A stretch of 39,998 nt of DNA from an uncultured Erythrobacter sp. (GTDB taxonomy: Bacteria; Pseudomonadota; Alphaproteobacteria; Sphingomonadales; Sphingomonadaceae): positions 1 through 39,998 of the forward strand of contig CALLQC010000129.1 in assembly GCA_938015255.1 (NCBI GenBank), written 5' to 3'. Positions 9,175-17,207 of the stretch are shown one piece after another; position 1 is the first letter of the stretch; each line of letters opens with the position of its first letter. Below the pieces are notes generated by a model. The model was given only the letters and a program-made list of their open reading frames with translations, was not told where the DNA came from and ran no database searches. The translations under genes were made by a program, and so were the position numbers.

Positions 9175-10209
9175 ATGAACAATGGTGCACCGCCTCTTTC
9201 CGTTATCATGTCGGTCTATAATGGCGAAGAATACCTTGAGAGCGCCATCGAAAGTGTTCTTGATCAGACCTTCCGCGACTTTGAATTTGTGATCGTCAAT
9301 GATGGCTCTTCCGACAGATCACTCGAAATAATCCAGGGTTTCGCAGCCCGCGACAACCGGATCCGCATCATCGATCAAGAGAATACGGGTTTGACCGTGG
9401 CTCTTGTGAACGGGGTGGCTCAAAGCCGGGGCAAGTTTATCGCGCGCATGGATGCGGATGACCTATCATTGCCCACTCGGTTTGAACGGCAGATGGCAGC
9501 GTTCGACGATGCGGGTGAAGTCATCGCAGTGACTTGCCATGTCCAGCATTTCTCCGACGATGACGGGGATCTGTATGTCAAAAAACTGAATATGAAACCC
9601 GAACTTATTCCGCTTCACCTATGCTTTCGCAATGCTATTGGCGGTCATGGCCAGGTCATCTTCCGGCGTTCTGCATATGACGCAGCCGGTGGGTATGATC
9701 CCGCGAAACGGTTTGCCCAGGATTACGATCTTTGGGCGCGGCTCGTTGATCACGGCGGTTTTGCTGAAGTGCAGGAACCTCTCTATAAATTCCGCACCGG
9801 GCACGACAGCATTTCGAAACGAAGCAGGTCTGGTCAGGAAGACAGCTCGATTGCAACATGCACGCGCGAGTTTCGAAAACTGACTGGTGAGGATATCCGC
9901 GAAGAGACCGGATTGGCCTTGCGGTACTTTTGGTGGGGAGTGAATCCTCGCGCGATTCCAACGAGTGAGGTAGGGCCCATCTCGCGGTCCATGAACCTCG
10001 CGATCAGCACATTTTTCGCCCGCCATCCCCATCTTGCCGGTGACGAATTTGAGCTTCGGCGAAAGATAACCAAGATGTGGTGGCAGCGATTCAAGAGGCT
10101 GCCGGTATCGACCGGGCTGCATAAGGCAGCCTTCCTCGCCAAGGTATTGCCGTGGGGATTATCCACGCTGCGCGCCCGGTCTCAGCGATCAACCGAAAAG
10201 TCTCAATGA
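9175..10209 (+). CDS. Glycosyltransferase family 2, paralogue of the gene at 5510
   Basis: The 344-residue GT2 enzyme carries LSVIMSVYNGEEYLESAI, VIVNDGSSDRS, IARMDADDLSLPTRF, IGGHGQVIFRRSAYDAAGG and FAQDYDLWARLVDHG. All of these correspond position by position to the gene at 5510. The two copies flank the sulfotransferase-like and flippase genes. An AGGAAGGGAG-type ribosome binding site sits just before the ATG at 9175, overlapping the end of the flippase gene. It probably adds a sugar in the same or a related repeat unit. Divergence is strongest in the last 80 residues, where acceptor specificity may have shifted. Confidence 0.88.
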   Translation: MNNGAPPLSVIMSVYNGEEYLESAIESVLDQTFRDFEFVIVNDGSSDRSLEIIQGFAARDNRIRIIDQENTGLTVALVNGVAQSRGKFIARMDADDLSLPTRFERQMAAFDDAGEVIAVTCHVQHFSDDDGDLYVKKLNMKPELIPLHLCFRNAIGGHGQVIFRRSAYDAAGGYDPAKRFAQDYDLWARLVDHGGFAEVQEPLYKFRTGHDSISKRSRSGQEDSSIATCTREFRKLTGEDIREETGLALRYFWWGVNPRAIPTSEVGPISRSMNLAISTFFARHPHLAGDEFELRRKITKMWWQRFKRLPVSTGLHKAAFLAKVLPWGLSTLRARSQRSTEKSQ

Positions 10210-10292
10210 TGTGGCGGGCATTCGGTTCAGCCTAATCTAGAGCGAGCGCTGAAACTGCAGGCGCTTTTAGCAATCTTGGCCTTGGGGGGTAT

Positions 10293-11291
10293 ATGATCAA
10301 ATCGTTGCACGGATTGAGAGGGGTGGCAGCCTTATCTGTCCTCTTCGCTCATACGATCCATGGGCCTTTGAGCCCTTCGCTGGGTGTTGTCCTCTTTTTC
10401 GTATTGAGCGGTTTCCTGATGGGATACCTCTATTTCAATAAAGAAGCTTCCCCAACATCAGTCGGCAAATACGCGGTGGCGCGGCTGGCGCGAATTTACC
10501 CGCTTTTTGCTTTTGTCATTATCTCGACGGCTGCCTTGAACCACTTCGCCGGCGCAGACATTTTCCAGCTGAAATCCTATGAGGTAGATCAGCACCTGCT
10601 CTTCGCAGGTTCGGCGTTTACGGTTTGGACGATCTCTGCCGAGTTCCAGTTCTATGCTTTTTTCGTATTGTTATGGATCCTGAATTCGCGGGGCCTGATG
10701 GGCGTGCGGGGCCTTCTTTTGCTGCTCATACCAGCAATGTTTTTTGGGTTTTATATCGGTGATGAGCTCGGACGCATCAGCCTGCTGCGGTACCTTCACG
10801 TTTTTCTCATCGGGATGTTGATAGCGCCACTTTGCAGTTTTCTCTCAACACGCAAATCAATGGTTGGCGGTGCCGCTATCGTTCTGATTCTGCTGGCGTA
10901 CTTTATTGTCCCAACGCATGTCAGCAATCCCTGGTTTCCTGGATCGGTTTATGCAGACCCGATCGCTGTCCTGATCTGCGCGGGACTGGTTGCAAGCTGC
11001 ATCATGGCCCAAGACAGTTGGCCTGCCAGGTTGCTCGGCAGCCGAGTGCCGTACTGGCTGGGAGAAATTTCTTTCGGAATTTATCTGTTCCACCGGCATG
11101 CTCAGTGGCTGATTTATGATGTTGTTGGTGGGCTATCGAACCAATGGATCGAACTGGCGGCTATCACAGCGATATCGATAGCTCTGGCTCAGCTCGGTTA
11201 TTGGGTTATCGAGGTGCCTGGTCGAAAATATGGCCGTATGGTGGGGGACTGGGCCCTTACCTTCGTGCCAAAGCGTGTTCAGCCCACCTGA
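10293..11291 (+). CDS. Acyltransferase family 3 (OafA/ExoZ-like)
   Basis: The 332-residue integral membrane protein begins SLHGLRGVAALSVLFAHTIHG, the hallmark of acyltransferase-3 enzymes with the conserved Arg and a catalytic-type His in the first helix. FFVLSGFLMGYLY follows, and then about eight more hydrophobic helices. These enzymes move acyl groups (often acetyl or succinyl) onto cell-surface sugars across the inner membrane. A purine-rich GGGGGG stretch precedes the ATG at 10293. It follows the glycosyltransferase by 83 bases and precedes a sulfotransferase gene, so it most likely O-acylates the polysaccharide. The fused SGNH domain of OafA itself is absent. Confidence 0.85.
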   Translation: MIKSLHGLRGVAALSVLFAHTIHGPLSPSLGVVLFFVLSGFLMGYLYFNKEASPTSVGKYAVARLARIYPLFAFVIISTAALNHFAGADIFQLKSYEVDQHLLFAGSAFTVWTISAEFQFYAFFVLLWILNSRGLMGVRGLLLLLIPAMFFGFYIGDELGRISLLRYLHVFLIGMLIAPLCSFLSTRKSMVGGAAIVLILLAYFIVPTHVSNPWFPGSVYADPIAVLICAGLVASCIMAQDSWPARLLGSRVPYWLGEISFGIYLFHRHAQWLIYDVVGGLSNQWIELAAITAISIALAQLGYWVIEVPGRKYGRMVGDWALTFVPKRVQPT

Positions 11292-11319
11292 GCGTGCTTG
11301 TGGCAAAAGGGGAACCGTA

Positions 11320-12198
11320 ATGACGGATTCTGATCGTCCCAAATTTCTGCTGGGCGTGGGGTGCCAGAAAGCGGGCACTTCATGGCTGTACGATTACCTG
11401 AAACGGCATAAACAGGTTTTCCTGCCTTCTCCCAAGGAGCTGCATGTTTTCGATGCCGTGTTCAGAGCGGATATGTTCTCTGAATTTTACTATCGATGGC
11501 AGTTGCAGCATGCGTCGCGCGGGTTGAAGCACAAGCTGAAAAGCAAGTTCTTTTCAGTGCAGCCAATGCAAGCGGATCTGAGGGCAGCCGATCTGGTCAG
11601 AATGATTGATGATCCGTCCGTTTACGTCGACTACTTCAGGAATATGAGTGCCGGTCACCATGTGGTTGGCGAAATTACCCCGTCCTATGCAGCATTAAGC
11701 CGTGAAAACTTCGCGGAGGTCCAGGACTTGTTGAGCCCGCACTTCGATATGCGTGTTGTGCTGTTGCTGCGCGATCCGGTTCAACGTGCTTTTTCGGCCG
11801 TCAGGCATTTTCGCCGCGTCAATGCGCAGCGTTTCCCGCACACTCTGAGCGGTGATGACAACGCTTTGTTCGAGCGGATGTTTGACACTGCTTATGTATG
11901 GGAGCGGGCCAACTACCCCAGGATCATCGAAGATCTCGAAGCTGCTTTTGGAGCAAAGAACGTGCATATCGAGTTTTTTGAGCGGCTGTTCAACGAAGAG
12001 GCGGTGTCGAGGTTATGCGCTTTTCTCGGTATTGAGCAAAAAGCGGCTGCTTTCGACAAGATCGTAAATGCATCGCCTCGCCCAATTGAACTTGGCGATG
12101 ATTTAAGGGCGCGGGCTGAGAAAGCCTATTCCGATATCTATGAATATTGCTTTGACCGTTTCCCAGAAGCCAAGCTGCGTGATGTGTGGCTTCGATAA
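11320..12198 (+). CDS. Sulfotransferase (PAPS-dependent family)
   Basis: The 292-residue protein is read from the ATG at 11320, preceded by AAAAGGGGAA; an upstream TTG/ATG extension would overlap the acyltransferase gene. It carries both PAPS-binding elements: FLLGVGCQKAGTSWLYDYL (5'-phosphosulfate loop, KAGTSW) and VVLLLRDPVQRAFSAVRHFR (3'-phosphate site, with Arg, Asp, Pro and Ser in the expected order). It is a better match to classical sulfotransferases than the gene at 6694. It would sulfate a carbohydrate hydroxyl. With two candidates in one locus, a sulfated glycan is plausible, as in many marine bacteria. It ends 6 bases from the convergent spike-fibre gene. Confidence 0.85.
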   Translation: MTDSDRPKFLLGVGCQKAGTSWLYDYLKRHKQVFLPSPKELHVFDAVFRADMFSEFYYRWQLQHASRGLKHKLKSKFFSVQPMQADLRAADLVRMIDDPSVYVDYFRNMSAGHHVVGEITPSYAALSRENFAEVQDLLSPHFDMRVVLLLRDPVQRAFSAVRHFRRVNAQRFPHTLSGDDNALFERMFDTAYVWERANYPRIIEDLEAAFGAKNVHIEFFERLFNEEAVSRLCAFLGIEQKAAAFDKIVNASPRPIELGDDLRARAEKAYSDIYEYCFDRFPEAKLRDVWLR

Positions 12199-12204
12199 TC
12201 GCCA

Positions 12205-13767
12205 TCACGGCGCGACCGTTTTGAATGCATGTCCATCAGGCAGTTGCTCTGTCAACGCGAATTCATGCGCAAGCCAGCCTTCGATCTTGTCGCGACTCCC
12301 TGCAAGGCCTCGCTGATAAAGCCCATAACCGATGGCTGTCACATTGGCAGAAAGGTGGCGCTTGTCGCTTCCGCCTTCATGCGTCGCCCCGATATTAAGC
12401 CGTGCACGGTCGGAAATCGGCCCCAGAAAACTGGTGAGGTCTTCGGGCGTTGTCACGGTCTGGATCACGCCGTCGATATGCAGCTCCACACTGTTCGCAA
12501 TGGTGTCAATCCGGCAATGGAGGATCCGGTCACTGGCAAAGCTCGGAAGAGAGCTGAACTGTTGCCTGACGCGCGTTGTGTTCGCTGTGCCCGCCCCGCC
12601 AGACTGCGTGAATATCCTCAGCCCGTTTACGGCATCCGGCAGAATAGCGATTCCGTATTCACCGCTGGTCACCGGATCGCCGATGCCGATAAGGCAGTCG
12701 GTTGGGGTGACGCCGGACCATGAAACTACCCCGAAGAGGTCGAGAACAGTGCCAAAAATCTGGCCAACTTCAAATTCCAGCACCTCGTTTTTGCCACTTG
12801 CGCCAGCGTGAAAACCGGCGTCGTTGCAGATAAACGCTTTACCGCCGTGAAAATGGACCCCCTCAACCGCATCAGCCTCAGGCACAAGCACGCGCGCGAT
12901 TTCGGTAAGGAAGTTCGCCCCGTCCATGCTGTAGAACACCAGAACAGTGTCTGTTCCGCCGCTATATTGATAACCGGCGGTCACCACGAGCGTCCGGCTT
13001 TGCTCTTCGAAGAAAATATGATCCTGATCGCTCTGCGGCATGCTACCGCTCGAGATGACGGTTTTGGCCTGCTTGTCGACCACCTGGACGAGCTGGCCGA
13101 CTGTGTCTTTCTGCATGATGATGAGATGGCCATTTGACGCATCTATGGCTAGACCCGCTGGATCAGCGAATGCGATATCGTCTGCTGGCAGGGGCGTGCC
13201 ATCAGTTCCGATATGGCGGACCAGATCGGCGCCCTGGGCGGTGAACCAGAGTGTGTCATCGTACGCATCATAAACAATGCCCTGCGATCCGCCGGTAACG
13301 CCTGCTCCATATATGGCAGCGGTATCGATGGTGCCGAGCACTTCGGAAAAGCCTGCATTGTAATGAGTAAGGATTGCATCTGAATGGGTCTGGCCCGCCG
13401 GGTGATTGACAATCCACCACGTGCCATCCGGTGTGCGGGTGATCCCGGTGTTGGTGACCGCCGCGCCAAGATCGTGGCTGCGCAGTAATGAGAAACTGCG
13501 TGATGTGTCGCTGACAATGTCGGTCGTCCCATTGAAACTGACCGTGCTGCTCGCTTTGGCAGGTTGATTGACCGCGATGCCTTGCAAGAGGGTGCTGCGG
13601 CCACCGCGCGAGGTCCATGATGACACGTCGCCATCGGCCAGATCACGGCTGTCGAACAGCACCAGACCGGATGTTTCAGGTGTGAAAGGCACCGGGGGCG
13701 CAGGAGGCGTCGGTGCTCGAATGCTTGGCGCAAGTCTGTTCACGCCGCAAGAATAGGCCAATTGCAT
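12205..13767 (-). CDS. Putative GTA/phage head-spike fibre: LamG-like fold with inserted beta-propeller-like region
   Basis: The 520-residue protein has no signal peptide. A Pro-rich linker (about residues 18-30) is followed by the first half of a LamG/concanavalin-like sandwich (SGLVLFDSRDLADGDVSSW, VSFNGTTDIV, residues 32-90). Residues about 100-330 contain repeated strands (TWWIVN, TLWFTAQG, HLIIMQK, TLVVTAG, KAFICNDAG) typical of an NHL/SdiA-regulated-type propeller. The remainder resumes a LamG-like half (LHCRIDTIANSVELHIDG) and ends RDKIEGWLAHEFALT, a tail common in phage-type LamG proteins. Its ATG overlaps the stop of the spike-base-like gene (TGATG). By analogy with R. capsulatus GhsB (Rcc01080), it would be the fibre that binds the surface glycan. 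A stand-alone adhesin is the alternative. Confidence 0.6.
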   Translation of the reverse strand: MQLAYSCGVNRLAPSIRAPTPPAPPVPFTPETSGLVLFDSRDLADGDVSSWTSRGGRSTLLQGIAVNQPAKASSTVSFNGTTDIVSDTSRSFSLLRSHDLGAAVTNTGITRTPDGTWWIVNHPAGQTHSDAILTHYNAGFSEVLGTIDTAAIYGAGVTGGSQGIVYDAYDDTLWFTAQGADLVRHIGTDGTPLPADDIAFADPAGLAIDASNGHLIIMQKDTVGQLVQVVDKQAKTVISSGSMPQSDQDHIFFEEQSRTLVVTAGYQYSGGTDTVLVFYSMDGANFLTEIARVLVPEADAVEGVHFHGGKAFICNDAGFHAGASGKNEVLEFEVGQIFGTVLDLFGVVSWSGVTPTDCLIGIGDPVTSGEYGIAILPDAVNGLRIFTQSGGAGTANTTRVRQQFSSLPSFASDRILHCRIDTIANSVELHIDGVIQTVTTPEDLTSFLGPISDRARLNIGATHEGGSDKRHLSANVTAIGYGLYQRGLAGSRDKIEGWLAHEFALTEQLPDGHAFKTVAP

Positions 13768-14030
13768 CAGAGCAGGCCAACCAGATTGGCAGCGGTTGTT
13801 TGTGCCGGGTCCACCTGCTGAGCGCGGACAGGAATTATAGACCCTGAAGCCACGTTGCGCAGGACGACAAAGGTATCATCGTCGGCCGCTCGAACAGCAA
13901 TGTCGCCGCCCGTGCCTACGAAAATTGCCTTGGTGGTTTCTGCAAGAATCGCAGAAGAGGTTGTGTCGATTTCGATCAGTGAGCGGGCGGGGTGCGAAAC
14001 TGAGTCGCTACTGTTTCTGAAACGGTCCAT
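13767..14030 (-). CDS. Head-spike base protein, Rcc01079 (GhsA)-like
   Basis: The 87-residue protein has the pattern I know from the GTA/phage spike base family: a short variable N-terminus, a Ser/Thr-rich stretch, KAIFVGTGGDIAVRAADDDT, VLRNVASGSIIPVRAQQVDP, and an end of TTAANLVGLL. In R. capsulatus the family member sits on the GTA head and carries the spike fibre that binds the capsule. The next gene in the operon is a long LamG-type protein with overlapping start, the same order as ghsA-ghsB. No other GTA or phage structural gene is present here. In R. capsulatus the spike genes are also separate from the main GTA cluster. Confidence 0.75.
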   Translation of the reverse strand: MDRFRNSSDSVSHPARSLIEIDTTSSAILAETTKAIFVGTGGDIAVRAADDDTFVVLRNVASGSIIPVRAQQVDPAQTTAANLVGLL

Positions 14031-14069
14031 AATTGCTCCATGGTTTGATTCGCATTTGAATTATCCAAT

Positions 14070-15320
14070 TTGGTTAGTGTAGGAAAATTGTTTCCCGATT
14101 TGGCTAGATCGAAAAAGTTTTTTGGTGCTGCAATCGGCCTGCTGTTTCTCGGGCTGATCGCGGCTGCCTTCGTCAATTCAGGCATTCGCGGTGATCGGCA
14201 CACGTCAGCGCAGGGCACCGCTGCGGTCAAAACCGAGATCGCCGGGCCGCAGGAGGACCTCGCTGAAATCACCGAGAAAGCGAAAGAATTCGTCGCGGTG
14301 ATTGAATCCGATATCGCTCCTCAGACAGCGCGCGAAAAGAATGATGCCGTTCCATTTACTAATCGGGAGATCACAGCCGCGTCGCCATTCATGTCGGGGT
14401 TGCAGGGGCCAGACCGGCTGCGGGCCGAAGCCTGCTTGGCAGTCGCTGCGATCTACGAGGCCGGCTACAATCCTGATGATCAGCGACCTGTCATGCAGGT
14501 CGTGCTGAACAGAGTGCGGCATCCCGCCTGGCCGAACAGCGTTTGTGAGGTTGTATTTCAGGGATCTGAACGCCGAACCGGATGCCAATTCAGTTTTACA
14601 TGCGATGGATCAATGGTGCGTCGCCAGCCATCTGGTGTGCAGTTCGAGACAGCCAAACTGCTTGCTGGCGCGATGCTTGATAACGAGGTTGACCCTCGTG
14701 TCGGTTGGTCCACCCATTACCACACCGATTGGGTTCATCCCTATTGGAGCACCAATCTTGACAAGAGCGCGGCGGTGAAAACTCACCTGTTCTTCCGTTG
14801 GAACGGCTGGTGGGGAACCGGACCTGCGTTTCGAGCGGTTCCAAGCTCCGTCGAACCATCCATTGGGGCCATCGCTGCGCTTGATCGCTGGCATGAAGGT
14901 GCCTTGCAGGAGGATTTGATAAGCCAGGAGGAGGCGGGGCTTGTTATCGTTCAGCCCGATATTGGCGGGGCGGAGGCAGCCTTAAGCGCCGGAAAGGCAC
15001 CTGGAAAGATTTGGGCGAAGCCACTTGTTAAACCGCTTGCAACGGGAATGCAGCCCGGGCGCTGGGCTCTTGACGCTGTCAAAATGTGCAGTGGCCGCAC
15101 CAGTTGCAGGGTTGTTGGCTGGAGCAACCGGGCCAACCAGCCCCTGGACTTCACACCTGAAAGCCTGACGCGAAACCCACCGGACCTGGTTTATCAGCAA
15201 GAACTCCGCACGCGTACGCAGCAGGTCTATTGGGATTGCGCGAAGTGGCCGAAGGCAGGCACATCAAGATGCATTGGCGGAGCCGAGCAGGCAGCGTCGA
15301 TTTCTTTGGCAATCGAATAG
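14070..15320 (+). CDS. Cell-wall hydrolase, SleB family (Hydrolase_2)
   Basis: The protein has up to 416 residues. An N-terminal membrane helix (about residues 19-36, AAIGLLFLGLIAAAF) anchors it with the rest in the periplasm. Residues about 115-260 match the SleB/CwlJ-type hydrolase: LAVAAIYEAGYNP, MQVVLNRVRHPAWPNSVCEV and GCQFSFTCDG, which cleave peptidoglycan glycan strands. The C-terminal 150 residues are Cys-containing and unassigned. No ATG is available; TTG at 14070 is the first start, but TTG at 14088, just after AGGAAAA, is equally possible. It is divergent from the spike genes by 39 bases. A role in particle release or entry is only a guess from position; cell-wall remodelling for glycan export is the plainer reading. 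Confidence 0.82.
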   Translation: MVSVGKLFPDLARSKKFFGAAIGLLFLGLIAAAFVNSGIRGDRHTSAQGTAAVKTEIAGPQEDLAEITEKAKEFVAVIESDIAPQTAREKNDAVPFTNREITAASPFMSGLQGPDRLRAEACLAVAAIYEAGYNPDDQRPVMQVVLNRVRHPAWPNSVCEVVFQGSERRTGCQFSFTCDGSMVRRQPSGVQFETAKLLAGAMLDNEVDPRVGWSTHYHTDWVHPYWSTNLDKSAAVKTHLFFRWNGWWGTGPAFRAVPSSVEPSIGAIAALDRWHEGALQEDLISQEEAGLVIVQPDIGGAEAALSAGKAPGKIWAKPLVKPLATGMQPGRWALDAVKMCSGRTSCRVVGWSNRANQPLDFTPESLTRNPPDLVYQQELRTRTQQVYWDCAKWPKAGTSRCIGGAEQAASISLAIE

Positions 15321-15335
15321 ATCGCGCTGCACAGC

Positions 15336-16079
15336 TCAAGTCGAGATGATCGAAATCATTTTGTCTTGGAGGCAGACGCAAGAAAGCGTTCCGGAGGCAT
15401 AAGCACCGGTATCGCACGCAATGCGATTGTCGCGGACCTCCACCGCCCCGACAATTGAATGGCCATGAACCACGACTTGACCATGCCATTTATCAGACGA
15501 GGTAAACTCTTCACGGATCGAGTAGAGGTCTTCGCGGTCCTGCTTGCTGATGGCAACCCCTGGCCGCACACCTGCGTGAACAAAGAAGTATGACCCGCTC
15601 GAGTAGGACACATCGAGCGAGCGCAAGAATTCAACGTGCTTTTCCGGAAGGCCGCTTTTTAGCCGGTCGGCAAAGTCGAAAGGGTCTTCGTCATCACGCG
15701 GCGGCTCGATGCCGTAACTCTTGAGAGTTTCGAGCCCCCCATTCCGCATCCATGCAGCCTGCGCCTCGCCATTGCCGTCCAGGCTCGCAAGCAACATGTC
15801 TTCATGATTGCCAAGGAGCATTTTGGCGTTGGCCGTTTCAACCAGTCGCAGGATCCGGGACATGCACCTTTTGCTGTCAGGCCCGCGATCAATCACGTCG
15901 CCAAGAAACAGCAATGTTACTTTCTTGGGACGCGGCAAAAGAGTTGAGAAGTGCGCTACAACCTTTTTCAGCAAAGATTGCAGAAGATCGTTGCGTCCGT
16001 GCACATCTCCGATCACGTATATCCGCTCACCCTTTTCAGGGCGCGGAGAACGCAATGCACGGCTTGGGAGAAGGCTCAT
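15336..16079 (-). CDS. Metallophosphoesterase / Ser-Thr-phosphatase-like
   Basis: The 247-residue protein shows the full calcineurin-like metal-binding set in order: IYVIGDVHGRNDLL (residues 20-33), LFLGDVIDRGPDS (55-67), LLGNHEDML (93-101), FVHAGVRPG and VVHGHSIVG. Such enzymes include PrpE/ApaH-like dinucleoside-polyphosphate hydrolases and protein Ser/Thr phosphatases. The size and the GDVIDRGPDS form suit both. It is cytoplasmic. It stands alone between convergent SleB and divergent glycosyltransferase genes. Similar phosphatases occur in exopolysaccharide loci of sphingomonads, but the substrate cannot be inferred. Confidence 0.87.
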   Translation of the reverse strand: MSLLPSRALRSPRPEKGERIYVIGDVHGRNDLLQSLLKKVVAHFSTLLPRPKKVTLLFLGDVIDRGPDSKRCMSRILRLVETANAKMLLGNHEDMLLASLDGNGEAQAAWMRNGGLETLKSYGIEPPRDDEDPFDFADRLKSGLPEKHVEFLRSLDVSYSSGSYFFVHAGVRPGVAISKQDREDLYSIREEFTSSDKWHGQVVVHGHSIVGAVEVRDNRIACDTGAYASGTLSCVCLQDKMISIIST

Positions 16080-16154
16080 CGCTGGATATATGGATAATGC
16101 CGCGGCTTTTGTCAGCGTAAATCCACGAAACGCGATTTTGAGCGAGCAAGCCTG

Positions 16155-17117
16155 ATGAATTCACCCATACAAACCCCTGCGCGTCCCGATGTGAGTTTCG
16201 TTATCGCGTGTTATAATGCGATGGATTATATCGCTCCTGCTGTCCGATTGGCGCTGGACCAGACAGGAGTGTCGGTAGAAGTCCTGATCATCGATGATCA
16301 CAGCAGCGATGAGAGTTACGATTTCATTTGCACGATGGCTGAACAGGACAGCCGGATACGTGTGTTCCAAACTCCCGAGAACCGTGGTCCTGGCGGGGCG
16401 CGCAACGTTGGTATCGAGAATGTTCGGGGACAGTGGTATGCGGTCCTCGATAGCGACGATCTGCTTGCCCCTGAAAGAAGCGCGGCGCTTTTGAAGCGGG
16501 CTGAAGAGCTGGGTGCCGATATGGTCGCGGACAACCTTCTTCTGTTTGGCGAAGGATTGTCATCCAAACCTTATCTTGATGAGCCTGCCGGGAACGCAAG
16601 CGGTATCATTACACTCGATTCCTATTTCGCAGGCACCCGAATGTTTGGGCCGAAGCCCAATCTCGGATTTTTAAAGCCGATGATCCGGACTGAAGTCCTG
16701 CAGTCAGGTCGTCATCGATACCGGGAAGATTTGCGGATTGGCGAGGATGATGAGCTGGTCGTAAGACTTCTTCTGGCAGGTCTGAAATATGGTTATGAGC
16801 ATCAGCCATTGTACCATTATCGCAAGCACGATGAGTCAATCTCGCACCGGCTTTCTTCGCAAAACAGTTCAAGGATGCTTGCGTCCGAGACGGAAATATC
16901 GAGGGCCGTGGAAAAGGCAGGCGCCATGTGCCGGTCTTATTGCGCGCGCTATGACTCGATTGCGGACGCTGCGGCGTTCACCCGGTCAGTCGACGCGCTT
17001 AAGCGCCGTGATCTAATTTCTGCAATCCAGGCGCTGGTGGAAAGACCGAAATCAGTTCGCCATTATTCAATGCCGATTAAGGTGCGGCTTGAGAGGCTTT
17101 TGGGGAACACACGTTAG
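16155..17117 (+). CDS. Glycosyltransferase family 2 (ExoO-like)
   Basis: The 320-residue GT2 enzyme has VSFVIACYNAMDYIAPAV, VLIIDDHSSDESYDFI, GPGGARNVGIENVRGQWYA and VLDSDDLLAPERS, followed by an acceptor-side FLKPMIRTEVL and RIGEDDELVVRLLLAG. The GGARNxGI and IGEDDELV motifs resemble succinoglycan ExoO-type transferases. The start at 16155 directly follows a GAGCGAGCAAGC stretch. It is the first gene of a plus-strand run with the export lipoprotein (90 bases on) and the polymerase, so these three likely serve the same polymer. Confidence 0.87.
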   Translation: MNSPIQTPARPDVSFVIACYNAMDYIAPAVRLALDQTGVSVEVLIIDDHSSDESYDFICTMAEQDSRIRVFQTPENRGPGGARNVGIENVRGQWYAVLDSDDLLAPERSAALLKRAEELGADMVADNLLLFGEGLSSKPYLDEPAGNASGIITLDSYFAGTRMFGPKPNLGFLKPMIRTEVLQSGRHRYREDLRIGEDDELVVRLLLAGLKYGYEHQPLYHYRKHDESISHRLSSQNSSRMLASETEISRAVEKAGAMCRSYCARYDSIADAAAFTRSVDALKRRDLISAIQALVERPKSVRHYSMPIKVRLERLLGNTR

Positions 17118-17207
17118 GTTCATTGATCTGGAATGGGTCATAACTGCGTTGCTGGTTGCTCCGCAAAAACGCATTGGGTATCAGTTCGGCTCGTTTGGAG
17201 AGTTTAT

